A stretch of DNA of 49,280 nucleotides, taken from positions 1-49,280 of the forward strand of contig JBBSGI010000016.1 in the NCBI GenBank assembly GCA_038254365.1, read 5' to 3'. The notes beneath the pieces were generated by a model. The model did not search any database. It had not been told where the DNA came from and worked only from the letters and a program-made list of their open reading frames with translations. The stretch is from JAWWPG01 sp038254365. GTDB lineage: Bacteria > Actinomycetota > Actinomycetes > Propionibacteriales > Nocardioidaceae. Made by a program: the position numbers and the translations under genes. Below, in pieces: positions 16,759 through 25,531 of the stretch. The stretch's first letter is position 1, and each line of letters starts with the position of its first letter.

Positions 16759-18637
16759 CGGAGGTGACGGACGCCTCGTCGGCGAACTGGGTGCGGTAGA
16801 GATCGGTATAGAGGCCCCTGCGGGTGAGCAGCTCGGCGTGCGTGCCGCGCTCCACGATTCGACCGTCGTCGACCACCAGGATCTGGTCCGCGTTGCGCAC
16901 CGTCGACAATCGGTGCGCGATCACCAGCGAGGTCCGACCCGACAGCGCCGTGTCCAAAGCCCGCTGTACGGCGGCCTCGGACTCGCTGTCCAGGTGAGCC
17001 GTCGCCTCGTCGAGCACGATGATCCGCGGCGCCTTGAGCAGCAGCCGGGCGATCGCGAGACGCTGCCGTTCACCGCCACTCAACCGGTAGCCGCGCTCCC
17101 CGACGACGGTGTCAAGCCCGTCCGGCAGCGACCTCACCAGGCTCCAGATCTGGGCGGCCCGGAGCACCTCGGCAAGCGCTTCGTCGCTCGCCTCGGGCCG
17201 GGCGTAAAGCAGGTTGGCCCGGATGGTGTCGTGGAACATGTGGGCGTCCTGGGTCACGTAACCGACCATCGCGTGCAGGGAGTCCAGGGTGGCCTCGCGG
17301 ACGTCGACCCCCCCGACCCGAACGGCCCCGGTGGTCACGTCGTACAACCTGGCCACCAAATGCGTGAGGGTCGTCTTGCCTGCTCCCGACGGCCCCACCA
17401 ACGCCACCAGACGACCCGGCTCGACGGTCAGGCTCACCCCGCGGATGACTTCTTGGCTGGGCGCGGAGTCGTTCGCCATCAGCGCCTCGAGGCTGGCCAG
17501 CGAGACCTCGTCGGCTGACGGGTAGCGGAACCCGACGTCCTCGAACTCCACCCGCGGCTCACGGCCACTGACGTCGACCGCATCCGGACGTTCGGTGATC
17601 ATCGGCTCCAGGTCGAGCACCTCGAAGACGCGCTCGAACGACACCAGCGCGGTCATGATGTCCACGCGCACGTTTGACAGCGAGGTCAGCGGTCCGTACA
17701 GCCGTCCCATCAATGCCGCCAGGGCCAGCAGGGTGCCCACCGACAGGCTGCCGTCCAGCACCAGGTGCCCCCCGACGCCGTACACCACAGCCGTGGCGAG
17801 CGACGCCACCAACGTGAGCGCGCTGAAGAAGATCCGGCCGGTCATCGCGATCTCGACGCCGAGGTCGCGCACCTTCGCGGACCGCTCCGCGTACAGGGCG
17901 TCCTCCTCCTCACGGCGTCCGAAGAGTGACACTAGCAGCGCACCGCCGACCTGGAACCGTTCCGTAGCCATCGAGGCCATCGTCGCGTTGGTCTGCATCT
18001 GCTCGCGGGTGAGCCCGGAGAGCCGCCGGCCGGCCCACTTCGCCGGGAAGTAGAACACCGGCAGGATCACCATGGCCAGCAGAGTTATCTGCCAGGAGAG
18101 ATAGAGCATGGTGGCCCCGACGAGCAGCAGGCTGATCACGTTGCTGACCACGTTGGAGAGGGTCGAGGTGAACGCGCTCTGCGCCCCGATCACGTCGCTG
18201 TTGATCCGCGACACCAGGGCGCCGGTGTGGGTGCGGGAGAAGAACGCGAGCGGCATTCGCTGCACGTGACTGAAGACCGTCGTGCGCAGGTCGAAGATCA
18301 GGCCCTCGCCGATGCGCGCCGAGAACCAGCGCTGCGCCAGCGTGAGGGCAGCCTCGCCGAACGCGACCGCGGCGATCACCAGCGCCAGGATCGTGACCAG
18401 TCGACCGTTCCCCTTCGACACCCCTTCGTCGATGATGTCGCGGAACAGCAGCGGGGTGGCCACCACGAGAAGCGCGTCGAGGATCACCAGACCAAGGAAC
18501 CACCCGAGAGCCCGCCGGTGCGGCCGGGCGAACGCGATGACCCGGCGGAACGTGCCCGGGGCCAGCCCCTGCCGTCCGGCCAGCGGGTCCGAGCGGGAGT
18601 AGGAGTGCATGATCCGGTACGGCGACTGGCTGCTCAT
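16754..18637 (-). CDS. ABC exporter, fused permease and ATPase (multidrug type)
   Basis: A 627-residue half-transporter. A six-helix ABC exporter domain (about 40-330) is followed by the nucleotide-binding domain with Walker A GPSGAGKT, signature 'LSGGERQRLAIARLLL', Walker B 'IIVLDEATAHLD' and 'VIAHRLST'. It should work as a homodimer, exporting a lipid or drug; the substrate cannot be read from sequence. The ATG at 18637 is preceded at 8 bases by TAGCCT, and the GGAG touching the ATG is too close to serve as a ribosome binding site, so a leaderless start is likely. A 19-residue insertion-like segment rich in Ser/Glu/Ala lies just before the ATPase core. Confidence 0.93.
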   Translation of the reverse strand: MSSQSPYRIMHSYSRSDPLAGRQGLAPGTFRRVIAFARPHRRALGWFLGLVILDALLVVATPLLFRDIIDEGVSKGNGRLVTILALVIAAVAFGEAALTLAQRWFSARIGEGLIFDLRTTVFSHVQRMPLAFFSRTHTGALVSRINSDVIGAQSAFTSTLSNVVSNVISLLLVGATMLYLSWQITLLAMVILPVFYFPAKWAGRRLSGLTREQMQTNATMASMATERFQVGGALLVSLFGRREEEDALYAERSAKVRDLGVEIAMTGRIFFSALTLVASLATAVVYGVGGHLVLDGSLSVGTLLALAALMGRLYGPLTSLSNVRVDIMTALVSFERVFEVLDLEPMITERPDAVDVSGREPRVEFEDVGFRYPSADEVSLASLEALMANDSAPSQEVIRGVSLTVEPGRLVALVGPSGAGKTTLTHLVARLYDVTTGAVRVGGVDVREATLDSLHAMVGYVTQDAHMFHDTIRANLLYARPEASDEALAEVLRAAQIWSLVRSLPDGLDTVVGERGYRLSGGERQRLAIARLLLKAPRIIVLDEATAHLDSESEAAVQRALDTALSGRTSLVIAHRLSTVRNADQILVVDDGRIVERGTHAELLTRRGLYTDLYRTQFADEASVTSG

Positions 18638-18645
18638 CTCCGCTT

Positions 18646-18651
18646 AGGCTA
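18646..18651 (-). promoter_or_regulatory. Candidate -10 box of the ABC exporter
   Basis: TAGCCT on the minus strand ends 8 bases before the ATG at 18637, compatible with a leaderless transcript. Confidence 0.45.
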
Positions 18652-19214
18652 CCCGCCTGATCGGTAAGGACCTCAGGGTTGCTTGCCTCACATCCCAAGG
18701 GGCACCGCCTTGGCCCCAGCCGCTCCCACGGCGACGAACGCCAGCCCTGGCCGGGCGGTCATGCTCGAGTCGTAGACGACGAAGGTGGGGGTATCACATT
18801 CACCAGCAATCGCGGGTGCGATCCTTCCACTGACAACTTTTTCCGCGCCCTGGGCAGACCCGGTCTGAGGCGTGCACTGCGCGTTTTGTCTTGGCTCGAA
18901 ACCGGGATCCTGACGACGTATGGGCTGGTCTGGACCTCGGTCGGACCGCTCGTCCAGGCGGAGGTCCTCCACTCGACCGACGCAGACCCCCGAGCGCTGG
19001 CCTGGCACACCTACCGCTGGGACCCGTGGTTCCTCGTGTGGGGCCTGCTTCTGACGACTGCCCTCGTGCTGCGTTGTAGGCACGAGGCGTAGGGGAACGG
19101 TCCCGTTGGTTGAGACCCCGGAGCATGCCACCCGACTGGCCGGTCTACCGTGGCTACGGCGCACTGGCCGCCTTCTCCGGAATCGCCGGGGTCACCGTGG
19201 ATCACCGGCCACGA
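18652..19214. other. Gap with lower coding density
   Basis: Apart from the probable gene remnant at 18844-19092, I see no gene here. Bases 18780-18840 are locally richer in A and T than the surroundings, and 19093-19214 holds nothing I can name. Open frames on the minus strand across the gap lack start signals and have Arg/Pro-biased translations. Confidence 0.5.
18844..19092 (+). pseudogene. Probable 3' remnant of a DUF3995-like membrane protein gene
   Basis: The frame encodes two hydrophobic segments and ends 'ALAWHTYRWDPWFLVWGL' followed by about a dozen residues. This resembles, from memory, the C-terminal end of small DUF3995-like membrane proteins, where a helix is followed by a WDPWxLxWG motif. 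Upstream of about 18844 the same frame becomes Gly/His/Arg-rich with no credible ATG or GTG start and no ribosome binding site. I infer a 5'-truncated remnant. An unusual TTG or CTG start giving a small two-helix protein is possible. The family assignment is tentative. Confidence 0.4.
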
Positions 19215-20813
19215 TCAAGCCAGCGACACCAGCTCGACGTACTCGTCGTTCCAGAGGTCCTCGACACCGTCGGGCAGGATCAGCACCCGGTCGGGGTGCA
19301 GCGCGGTCACCGCCCCCTCGTCGTGCGTCACGAGGACGATGGCGCCGGCGTAGCTGCGGATCGCGTTCAGCACCTCGAGCCGGCTGGCCGGGTCGAGGTT
19401 GTTGGTGGGCTCGTCGAGCAGCAGCACGTTTGCCGCCGAGACGACCAGCGTGGCAAGCGCCAGCCTGGTCTTCTCACCGCCGGAGAGCACGGCCGCCGAC
19501 TTGGTCGCATCATCACCCGAGAAGAGGAACGACCCGAGCACGCTGCGCACCTGGGTCTCGGCCAGGTCCGGGGCGGCGGACTGCAGGTTCTCGAGCACGG
19601 TACGGGACAGGTCGAGGGTCTCGTGCTCCTGGGCGTAGTAGCCGAGCCGCAGCCCGTAGCCCGGCTCGACCTGCCCGGTGTCCGGGTCGTCGACTCCCGC
19701 GAGGATCCGCAACAGGGTGGTCTTGCCGGCGCCGTTCAGTCCCAAGATCACCACCCGGCTGCCCTTGTCGACCGCCAGGTCGACGTCGGTGAAGACCTCC
19801 AGGGAACCGTAGGACTTGGACAGCTCATGCGCCATCAGCGGGGTCTTGCCGCACGGAGCCGGAGTCGGGAAGGCCAGCCGGGCGACCTTGTCCTGCCTGC
19901 GCTCGGCCTCCAGCCCGCCGAGCAGTCGCTCCGCCCGCTTGGCCATGTTCTGGGCGGCTGTCGCCTTGGTGGCCTTCGCGCGCATCTTGTCGGCCTGGGC
20001 GAAAAGAGTGTTGGCCTTCTTCTCCGCGTTGGCCCGCTCGCGCTTGCGGCGGCGTTCGTCGGTCTCCCGCTGATTGAGGTACGTCGACCAGCCGACGTTG
20101 TAGACGTCGACCACGGCCCGGTTCGCGTCGAGGTGGAACACCCGGTTGACGGTCTCGCCGAGCAGGGCCGCGTCGTGGCTGATCACCACGAGGCCGCCGT
20201 GGTGGGCCTTGAGGAAGCCGCGAAGCCAGACGATGGAGTCGACGTCGAGGTGGTTCGTGGGCTCGTCCAGAAGCAGGGTCTCCGCTCCGGAGAACAGGAT
20301 CCGGGCCAGCTCGACGCGCCGCCGCTGGCCGCCGGAAAGCGTCCCGAGCGGCTGGTCGAGAACCCGGTTCGGCAGCCCGAGACTCGCGCTGATCTGGGCC
20401 GCCTCCGCCTCGGCCGCGAAGCCGCCCGCCGAGTGCAGGTCCGCATCGGCGGTCGTGTACCGCCGCATGGCCTTGTCGCGGACGACCGGGTCGTCGCTGC
20501 CCATCTGGTTCTCCGCGGCTCGCAGTCGCCGTACCACCTCGTCGATGCCGCGGGCGGACAGGATCCGGTCCCGGGTGAGCGTGTCGAGGTCGCCGGTGCG
20601 CGGGTCTTGCGGCAGGTAGCCGACGCTGCCGGCCCGGGTGACGGAGCCGCCGGTGGGCTGCGCTTCGCCGGCGAGGATGCGGGTCATCGTGGTCTTGCCC
20701 GCCCCGTTCCGGCCGACCAGGCCGACCTTGTCCCCGGGCCCGATCCGGAAGCTGACGTCCTCGATCAGGCTCCGGGCACCGACCCTGACCTGCAGGTGGT
20801 GGGCAGTGATCAT
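19215..20813 (-). CDS. ABC-F family ATPase
   Basis: A 532-residue protein with two ABC domains and no membrane part. The first has Walker A GRNGAGKTT and signature 'LSGGQRRRVELARIL'; the second has GLNGAGKTT and 'LSGGEKTRLALATLV'. Both have 'LLLDEPTN' Walker B motifs with the catalytic Glu. Between them is a charged helical linker (about 245-305) of Arg/Lys/Glu, the P-site tRNA interaction motif of ABC-F proteins. Family knowledge: ABC-F proteins bind the ribosomal E site and act as translation or antibiotic-resistance factors; which one is not evident. A TAGCCT box (rc of 20895-20900) lies 81 bases upstream of the ATG. Confidence 0.94.
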   Translation of the reverse strand: MITAHHLQVRVGARSLIEDVSFRIGPGDKVGLVGRNGAGKTTMTRILAGEAQPTGGSVTRAGSVGYLPQDPRTGDLDTLTRDRILSARGIDEVVRRLRAAENQMGSDDPVVRDKAMRRYTTADADLHSAGGFAAEAEAAQISASLGLPNRVLDQPLGTLSGGQRRRVELARILFSGAETLLLDEPTNHLDVDSIVWLRGFLKAHHGGLVVISHDAALLGETVNRVFHLDANRAVVDVYNVGWSTYLNQRETDERRRKRERANAEKKANTLFAQADKMRAKATKATAAQNMAKRAERLLGGLEAERRQDKVARLAFPTPAPCGKTPLMAHELSKSYGSLEVFTDVDLAVDKGSRVVILGLNGAGKTTLLRILAGVDDPDTGQVEPGYGLRLGYYAQEHETLDLSRTVLENLQSAAPDLAETQVRSVLGSFLFSGDDATKSAAVLSGGEKTRLALATLVVSAANVLLLDEPTNNLDPASRLEVLNAIRSYAGAIVLVTHDEGAVTALHPDRVLILPDGVEDLWNDEYVELVSLA

Positions 20814-20894
20814 GACAGCTGAACGGCGCTTTCCGGGGGCGTTGGGGTCGCCCGGCGGGGGCGCGAGACGGGCGTCGTGTCGACGGCTCCGACT

Positions 20895-20900
20895 AGGCTA
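20895..20900 (-). promoter_or_regulatory. Possible -10 box of the ABC-F gene
   Basis: TAGCCT on the minus strand leaves an 81-base leader before the ATG at 20813. The long leader would fit attenuation control known for some ABC-F genes, but I see no leader peptide that convinces me. Confidence 0.25.
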
Positions 20901-20988
20901 CATGCGGGCTCGAGGCATGGGCACGCCGATATCCGTGGTGTCGCGGATGAGGGAAGTGGCTCGGGGCTCCGGATGCTCTCCCCCGTCA

Positions 20989-21669
20989 TCACGGGCTGAT
21001 GGTGATCTCCACCGAGCGGACCTGGGCGACGGCGCCGTCCAGGACCGCCCTGGTCGGGTCGGGCAGGCCGCCGAGCCAGCTCTGCGGCACCCTCTGCAGC
21101 CCCGCGAGCTCCGGATGCGCAAGAACGCTGGCCACCGCCTGCCGGTCTCCGCCCGCCGCCAGCAGGTGCAGGGACCTGCTCGGCCCCGCGAGCAGCCGCT
21201 GGACGTGCCCGGCGGTGGCGTCGAACGCCGCTCTTGCCTGGTTGTCGCGTCGGCGGGCGAAGCGCTGCTGCGACCAGCCGCCGGCCTTGGTCCGGCCCTG
21301 GACGTGGCGTCGGCCGATCTTGGATTCGGTGACGGTCGGGCCGTCGAGGCGGGCAACCGCGAAGCCGCCTCGGCGCACCAGCACGATGCCCACCTGCCAG
21401 GAGCGCGCCAGGTGCGCGGTCAACCCCAGCAGGGTGGCATCGGTCAACGGCTCGAAGGGTACGGCGATGCTCACCCGGCTACCGTCCGGGCTCTCGGCCC
21501 GGGCGGCGGTGGCCGCCACGACCCAGACCGTGCCGGGGTGGGCCGCGTCGTACCTCGTCACCCACCCCGGCACCCGGTCGAAGGGAACCCGGACCAGCCG
21601 CGAGCGTCCGGGAGGCGGCTCAGGCAGCGGACTTGCGGTAGCCGGGCGCCAGCTCGTCGACCAGCGCAT
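20989..21669 (-). CDS. acVLRF1-type peptidyl-tRNA hydrolase
   Basis: A protein of about 226 residues of the actinobacterial Vms1/ANKZF1-like release factor group (acVLRF1). The N-terminal 'VRVPFDRVPGWVTRYDAAHPG' is typical, and the catalytic loop GGxxQ is present as 'KAGGWSQQRFARRR' (Gln about 134). Family knowledge: these enzymes release nascent chains from peptidyl-tRNA on stalled 50S subunits, like eRF1. The start is uncertain: the ATG at 21669 overlaps the upstream gene by 50 bases, and the next good start (GTG at 21567) would cut into the conserved N-terminus. It is the last gene of the long Tad/T7SS train, though it may be there only by position. Confidence 0.85.
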   Translation of the reverse strand: MRWSTSWRPATASPLPEPPPGRSRLVRVPFDRVPGWVTRYDAAHPGTVWVVAATAARAESPDGSRVSIAVPFEPLTDATLLGLTAHLARSWQVGIVLVRRGGFAVARLDGPTVTESKIGRRHVQGRTKAGGWSQQRFARRRDNQARAAFDATAGHVQRLLAGPSRSLHLLAAGGDRQAVASVLAHPELAGLQRVPQSWLGGLPDPTRAVLDGAVAQVRSVEITISP

Positions 21670-24421
21670 CGGTCGCGGCCTCCGCTCCACGGGGCGAGCC
21701 GTGCTGGCGGATCGCCGCATACATGTCGTCGGCCACCGCGATGACGTCGGGCCGGGAGGCGAAGCGGTCGGCCAGCCGCAGGGCGTCGCGCCACAGCTCC
21801 TCGCAGGCCGGCGCGGCCCGCAGGCCCGCGATCAGCGCGGTTCGCGCCCCGATCGGGTCGTGGGAGCGAGCCGACAACGCCGCCAGCCGGCGCGCGACGG
21901 CCACCGCCGCGACGGTGGTGTCTGACTCGCTCGACTCATAGACGAGCCAGCCGAAGCGATGGCTGGGCGCAGCCGCGAAGGGCGGCCCCGTCACCAGGCC
22001 GAGCGCCGCGCTGAGCTCGGCACGGGCGTCACATCCAGCCTGGGTGGAGCGGTTGACCAACGCTCGGAAGGTGTCCCAGTCCAACCGGACACCCGATCGC
22101 GCCAGCCGCCAACGACCTTCGCCGTCCACGCCAAGCCGCGGCTCACCCTCGTCGTCAACGCCGAGCCAGTGGGCGGCGGCGGCGAGCGCCAGGTCCCTGA
22201 CGTCGTCGCCGACGCCGCGGGGCCAGATCGCGGCCGACAAGACGTTGGGGTGGACGCCGTCGGGATGCAGGGCGAGGTAGACGACGATCTCGGTCAGCAG
22301 GTCGAGACGCTCGGGGTCAGCGTCCCCAGGCGCCGAGACCGCCACCTGTCCCATGACGGTCACCTCGACCGGCTGCGGACGCCCCAGATCCAGGTCGGGC
22401 ACCACCCCGGTGCGGCCCGGCTCCACCGGGTCCTCGACGGTTCCCGCGTCTCCACGGGCCACCGTCTCGTCGTACACCGCGAGCAGGTCGCGATACGTGT
22501 CGCGTGACATCCGGTGCGCGCTCAGGTCGATCCCGAGCGGGCCGCACCAGACCTGCCCGGTCTCGGCCACCACCAGCCTGACCGCCGCACCGGGGACGTC
22601 TCCCACCACGATGACCCCGACGGCATGTCGGGGGTCCGCGGCCAGCGACTCCAGGCGCGTCACGTCGGCTGCGGACGGTACCCCGGACAGGATCACGAAG
22701 TCGGGCGCCCACAGGCGTCGGTCGGGGTCCGCGGCCCGGCCCGCAGCCACCGACGGGTAACCCTGGCTGGCGCAGGCGCTCTGCTGCCGCCGGCGTGACG
22801 CGTCGACGCGGGTCAGCACCGCGGAGAGGTCGTCGAAGTGGCGGATCGCGTCCGGGGCGACCGCGGAGAGGTCGTCGGCGAAACCGACGAAGCTCACCCG
22901 AGGCGAGTCCGACCACGGGTTTGTGGCCAGGCCAAGGCCCATGGCGATCGCGATCTCCCGCGCCACGTGCGGATCACCACTCAGGCTAAGGATCCCAGGG
23001 ACCGACTCGACGTCGATCAGCGTCTCGACCCGGGAGGCGTTCTCGCCCACCGCGACCAGTCCGGGAAACGGGCTCAGCGGCTGCCCCGCGAGGTGGACGT
23101 GGTCCACGTCGGCGCGTCGGAAGGTCCACGTACGGCCGCCGGCGTCGCCACGCCAGGGTGCCTGGAGTCGGACCCGCGAGGCGGGCGGGAACGTCAGCGC
23201 GAGCCCGTCGGCCCCTACCAGACAGGCATTGGGTGACGAGATGCCTGCACCGCTGGGACGGGATTGGGGCAGCCCGCGCAGTACCCGGTCGATGAAGGTC
23301 GCCGACGCCGCGTCCGCGCTGGCGCGGAGGTCGAACTCCGTGTCCAGCCTCTTGCCGCCGCGAGGGTTGGGCCCACCGTCCCAGCCCCGCCGGCGGCGCA
23401 GACCCACCAGCAGGCCGGCGGCCAGCAGGGCACCTCCGGCGGCGAATCCCCCGGCGGTCACGGCTCGCGGGTCGACACTAGAGCCGGAGCCGCCGTCGAC
23501 GGAGGCCGCGGCCAGGTCGCCGGAGGGCTTCCGGTCCCTGGGGTGGGAGGGATGACCTGACGAGTGGGCAGGACGTGACCCCCGGTCGTGGGGCTGCACC
23601 TGGGCTGCGTGCTGGTCGGTGACTCGGATGCCGGGACCTGCGGCGTCGGCCGGGAGCTTGAGGATCCAGCCGGGGTAGATCAGGTCGGGGTTGCGCAGTG
23701 TCGTCCCGTCGGGCTGCACCGTGCCCATGTTGAGCGCAGCGATCTCCTTGTAGCGCATCCCGTCGCCGAGGTAACGCTCTGCGATGCCCCACAGCGTGTC
23801 GTAGTGCCGGCCCTGTGGCGGCTGGACCTCGACATACTTTTCGATGACCCCCCGGGGCGTCTCGGTGGCAAACGCAGGAGGCGACCCGTCGCCGTGGTGC
23901 CGAGCCGCCAAGGTCGCCGTCGCGGGGCGATGGTCGACGGCGTGCGACCCGGTCTGCTCGGCGCGGTGGAGGCCACCGGGGTCCGCGGCGGACGCCAGCG
24001 GCATCGCGAGGGTCGCACCACCGGCGAGCAGCAGCACGGCACTCACCAGCCGGCGAGCGAGCGCCTGGGTGCCGACCCCTGCCCCGGGCACATGCGGCGA
24101 CAGCCCCCTCCCCCGACGCTCGTTGACGGCCTCGACCACGAGGCACACGACGAAGTGCAGCCACGCCAGCCAGACCACCAGGACGAGGACGGCCATCGCG
24201 TCGCGGGCGGTGAAGTCCGTGTAGAGCCAGTCGGTCGACGGCATGGTGTCGGGCCAGGGGGCTCCGAACCCGGCATAGAGCGCCAGTGGGACGCCGAGGA
24301 CGAGCGCGCCCAGCACGACCAGGGCGACGAGGCCCCGGACCACCTCCCAGGTTCGACTACCGGTGGGGCCGCCGCTGGGCAGCCGCGACCCGGGCACCGT
24401 GCTGGCGCGCGTGTTGACCAC
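21620..24421 (-). CDS. LysM/transmembrane/BTAD protein of the Tad operon
   Basis: A 933-residue multidomain protein. The GTG at 24421 is chosen because GAGGAGG lies 7 bases upstream. Three membrane segments (about 27-50, 75-97, 125-145) are followed by a LysM domain (about 200-255, 'HYDTLWGIAERYLGDGMRY' to 'LIYPGWILKLP'), a low-complexity linker and another membrane helix ending in RRRRGW. A large soluble region follows. The C-terminal third has a winged-helix-like segment ('LDLLTEIVVYLALHPDGVHP', 'AIWP') and a bacterial transcriptional activator (BTAD) repeat domain. Such proteins occur near actinobacterial Tad loci; the role is unknown. A cell-wall sensor linked to a cytoplasmic effector is an inference. 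Confidence 0.85.
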   Translation of the reverse strand: MVNTRASTVPGSRLPSGGPTGSRTWEVVRGLVALVVLGALVLGVPLALYAGFGAPWPDTMPSTDWLYTDFTARDAMAVLVLVVWLAWLHFVVCLVVEAVNERRGRGLSPHVPGAGVGTQALARRLVSAVLLLAGGATLAMPLASAADPGGLHRAEQTGSHAVDHRPATATLAARHHGDGSPPAFATETPRGVIEKYVEVQPPQGRHYDTLWGIAERYLGDGMRYKEIAALNMGTVQPDGTTLRNPDLIYPGWILKLPADAAGPGIRVTDQHAAQVQPHDRGSRPAHSSGHPSHPRDRKPSGDLAAASVDGGSGSSVDPRAVTAGGFAAGGALLAAGLLVGLRRRRGWDGGPNPRGGKRLDTEFDLRASADAASATFIDRVLRGLPQSRPSGAGISSPNACLVGADGLALTFPPASRVRLQAPWRGDAGGRTWTFRRADVDHVHLAGQPLSPFPGLVAVGENASRVETLIDVESVPGILSLSGDPHVAREIAIAMGLGLATNPWSDSPRVSFVGFADDLSAVAPDAIRHFDDLSAVLTRVDASRRRQQSACASQGYPSVAAGRAADPDRRLWAPDFVILSGVPSAADVTRLESLAADPRHAVGVIVVGDVPGAAVRLVVAETGQVWCGPLGIDLSAHRMSRDTYRDLLAVYDETVARGDAGTVEDPVEPGRTGVVPDLDLGRPQPVEVTVMGQVAVSAPGDADPERLDLLTEIVVYLALHPDGVHPNVLSAAIWPRGVGDDVRDLALAAAAHWLGVDDEGEPRLGVDGEGRWRLARSGVRLDWDTFRALVNRSTQAGCDARAELSAALGLVTGPPFAAAPSHRFGWLVYESSESDTTVAAVAVARRLAALSARSHDPIGARTALIAGLRAAPACEELWRDALRLADRFASRPDVIAVADDMYAAIRQHGSPRGAEAATDALVDELAPGYRKSAA

Positions 24422-24478
24422 GTGAGAGCCCTCCTCAGCGCCCAGTATGTCGCGCCCGAGGGTCACCCGGTCACCGGG

Positions 24479-25531
24479 TTACCAGTCGACCAGGGTCTGT
24501 ACCTCGGCGACGGCCAGCCGTTGAAACGCGGCGTAGTGGAAGTCCCCCAGGTCCCGCAGAACTTGGCCGTCCGGGGTCTCCACCGTGACATGCCAGTAGG
24601 CCTCGGCGCGGATCTGGACGGTCTGGGTGTCGGCGTTGAAGGCGGTGGAGTGCGTGTACATCAGCCAGCAGTCGCTGCGCTGGCTGCCACCCTGGGACGA
24701 AGGAATCGCGTCCGGGGCACTGGAGTCGAACTCCTGGGCGGCCAGCCCACAATGCACGGGGTCCATCGCCGTGATGCCCGGGTGGATCACAACGTCGTGA
24801 ACTCGCATGTGCAGGTAGACGGTGCCCTGGGTGAGCGTGTTGTAGGGGATCCGGTAGTTCTCCTCCGCCGGCTGACCGCTGTCTTGAGCCTTCACCCAGG
24901 TGGTCCAGAAGAAGGTGTAGGTGTCGACCAGGGCCGGCTGGGTCGGTCCGACGCTGATTCTCGGTACCGGGTAGAAGTTCTCCTGGGCGGCGTGCGCCCA
25001 GAACTCCCGCATGTAGCCGGGGATGCTGATGTCCCGGCCGTCTCGCACCCACTCGCCGTAGATCTCGACGATCAGGTCCCGCCCACCCCAGGGCTCCTGG
25101 GGGTCCCAGTTCGCGAAGCAGGCCTTGAGCATCCAGTGACCCCCGGGGGCGGCGCCGCCGTTGATGACCATGCCGGTCGGGACCTCGAGATACCGGCAGG
25201 GGATGAACGGCCTCCCCGCGAGCCAGGCCTGCAGGGTTGGCGGGCTCGCACCGCCGTACCCGGCGCCGCAGTAGCCACCGGCTGATGCGCTCGTGGCGTA
25301 GAACGTGCATGCGCCGACCTGCGCGAAGCCTGAGCCGCCGACGTCGGGCGCGCCGGCGCCGAGCGCCTGCGAACCGACGGGCCCGCTGGCGATCAGCCCA
25401 CCGGCGGTCCATGCGGAGGAGGCCTGGGTCGACCCCGGGGTGGCGGAGCCGGTCGCCGCCCCAGCGACGACCAGGCCGCCGGCCAGCACGGCACTGGCGA
25501 GCAAGCACGACGCGCGACGCCGAGGGATCAT
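24479..25531 (-). CDS. Secreted protein of unknown function in the Tad operon
   Basis: A 350-residue protein with an N-terminal signal peptide: 'MIPRRRASCLLASAVLAGGL' followed by a small-residue stretch ending around ATGSA-TP. No membrane segment follows, so it is probably released or cell-wall associated. The mature part is rich in Trp, Tyr and Gly with about six Cys that could form disulfides. I recognise no domain. The ATG at 25531 is fixed by the ATGA overlap with the upstream lipoprotein gene and by GGGAG six bases before it; an alternative ATG at 25546 is less likely. Position suggests a pilus tip, surface adhesin or assembly role, which is inference. Confidence 0.8.
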   Translation of the reverse strand: MIPRRRASCLLASAVLAGGLVVAGAATGSATPGSTQASSAWTAGGLIASGPVGSQALGAGAPDVGGSGFAQVGACTFYATSASAGGYCGAGYGGASPPTLQAWLAGRPFIPCRYLEVPTGMVINGGAAPGGHWMLKACFANWDPQEPWGGRDLIVEIYGEWVRDGRDISIPGYMREFWAHAAQENFYPVPRISVGPTQPALVDTYTFFWTTWVKAQDSGQPAEENYRIPYNTLTQGTVYLHMRVHDVVIHPGITAMDPVHCGLAAQEFDSSAPDAIPSSQGGSQRSDCWLMYTHSTAFNADTQTVQIRAEAYWHVTVETPDGQVLRDLGDFHYAAFQRLAVAEVQTLVDW

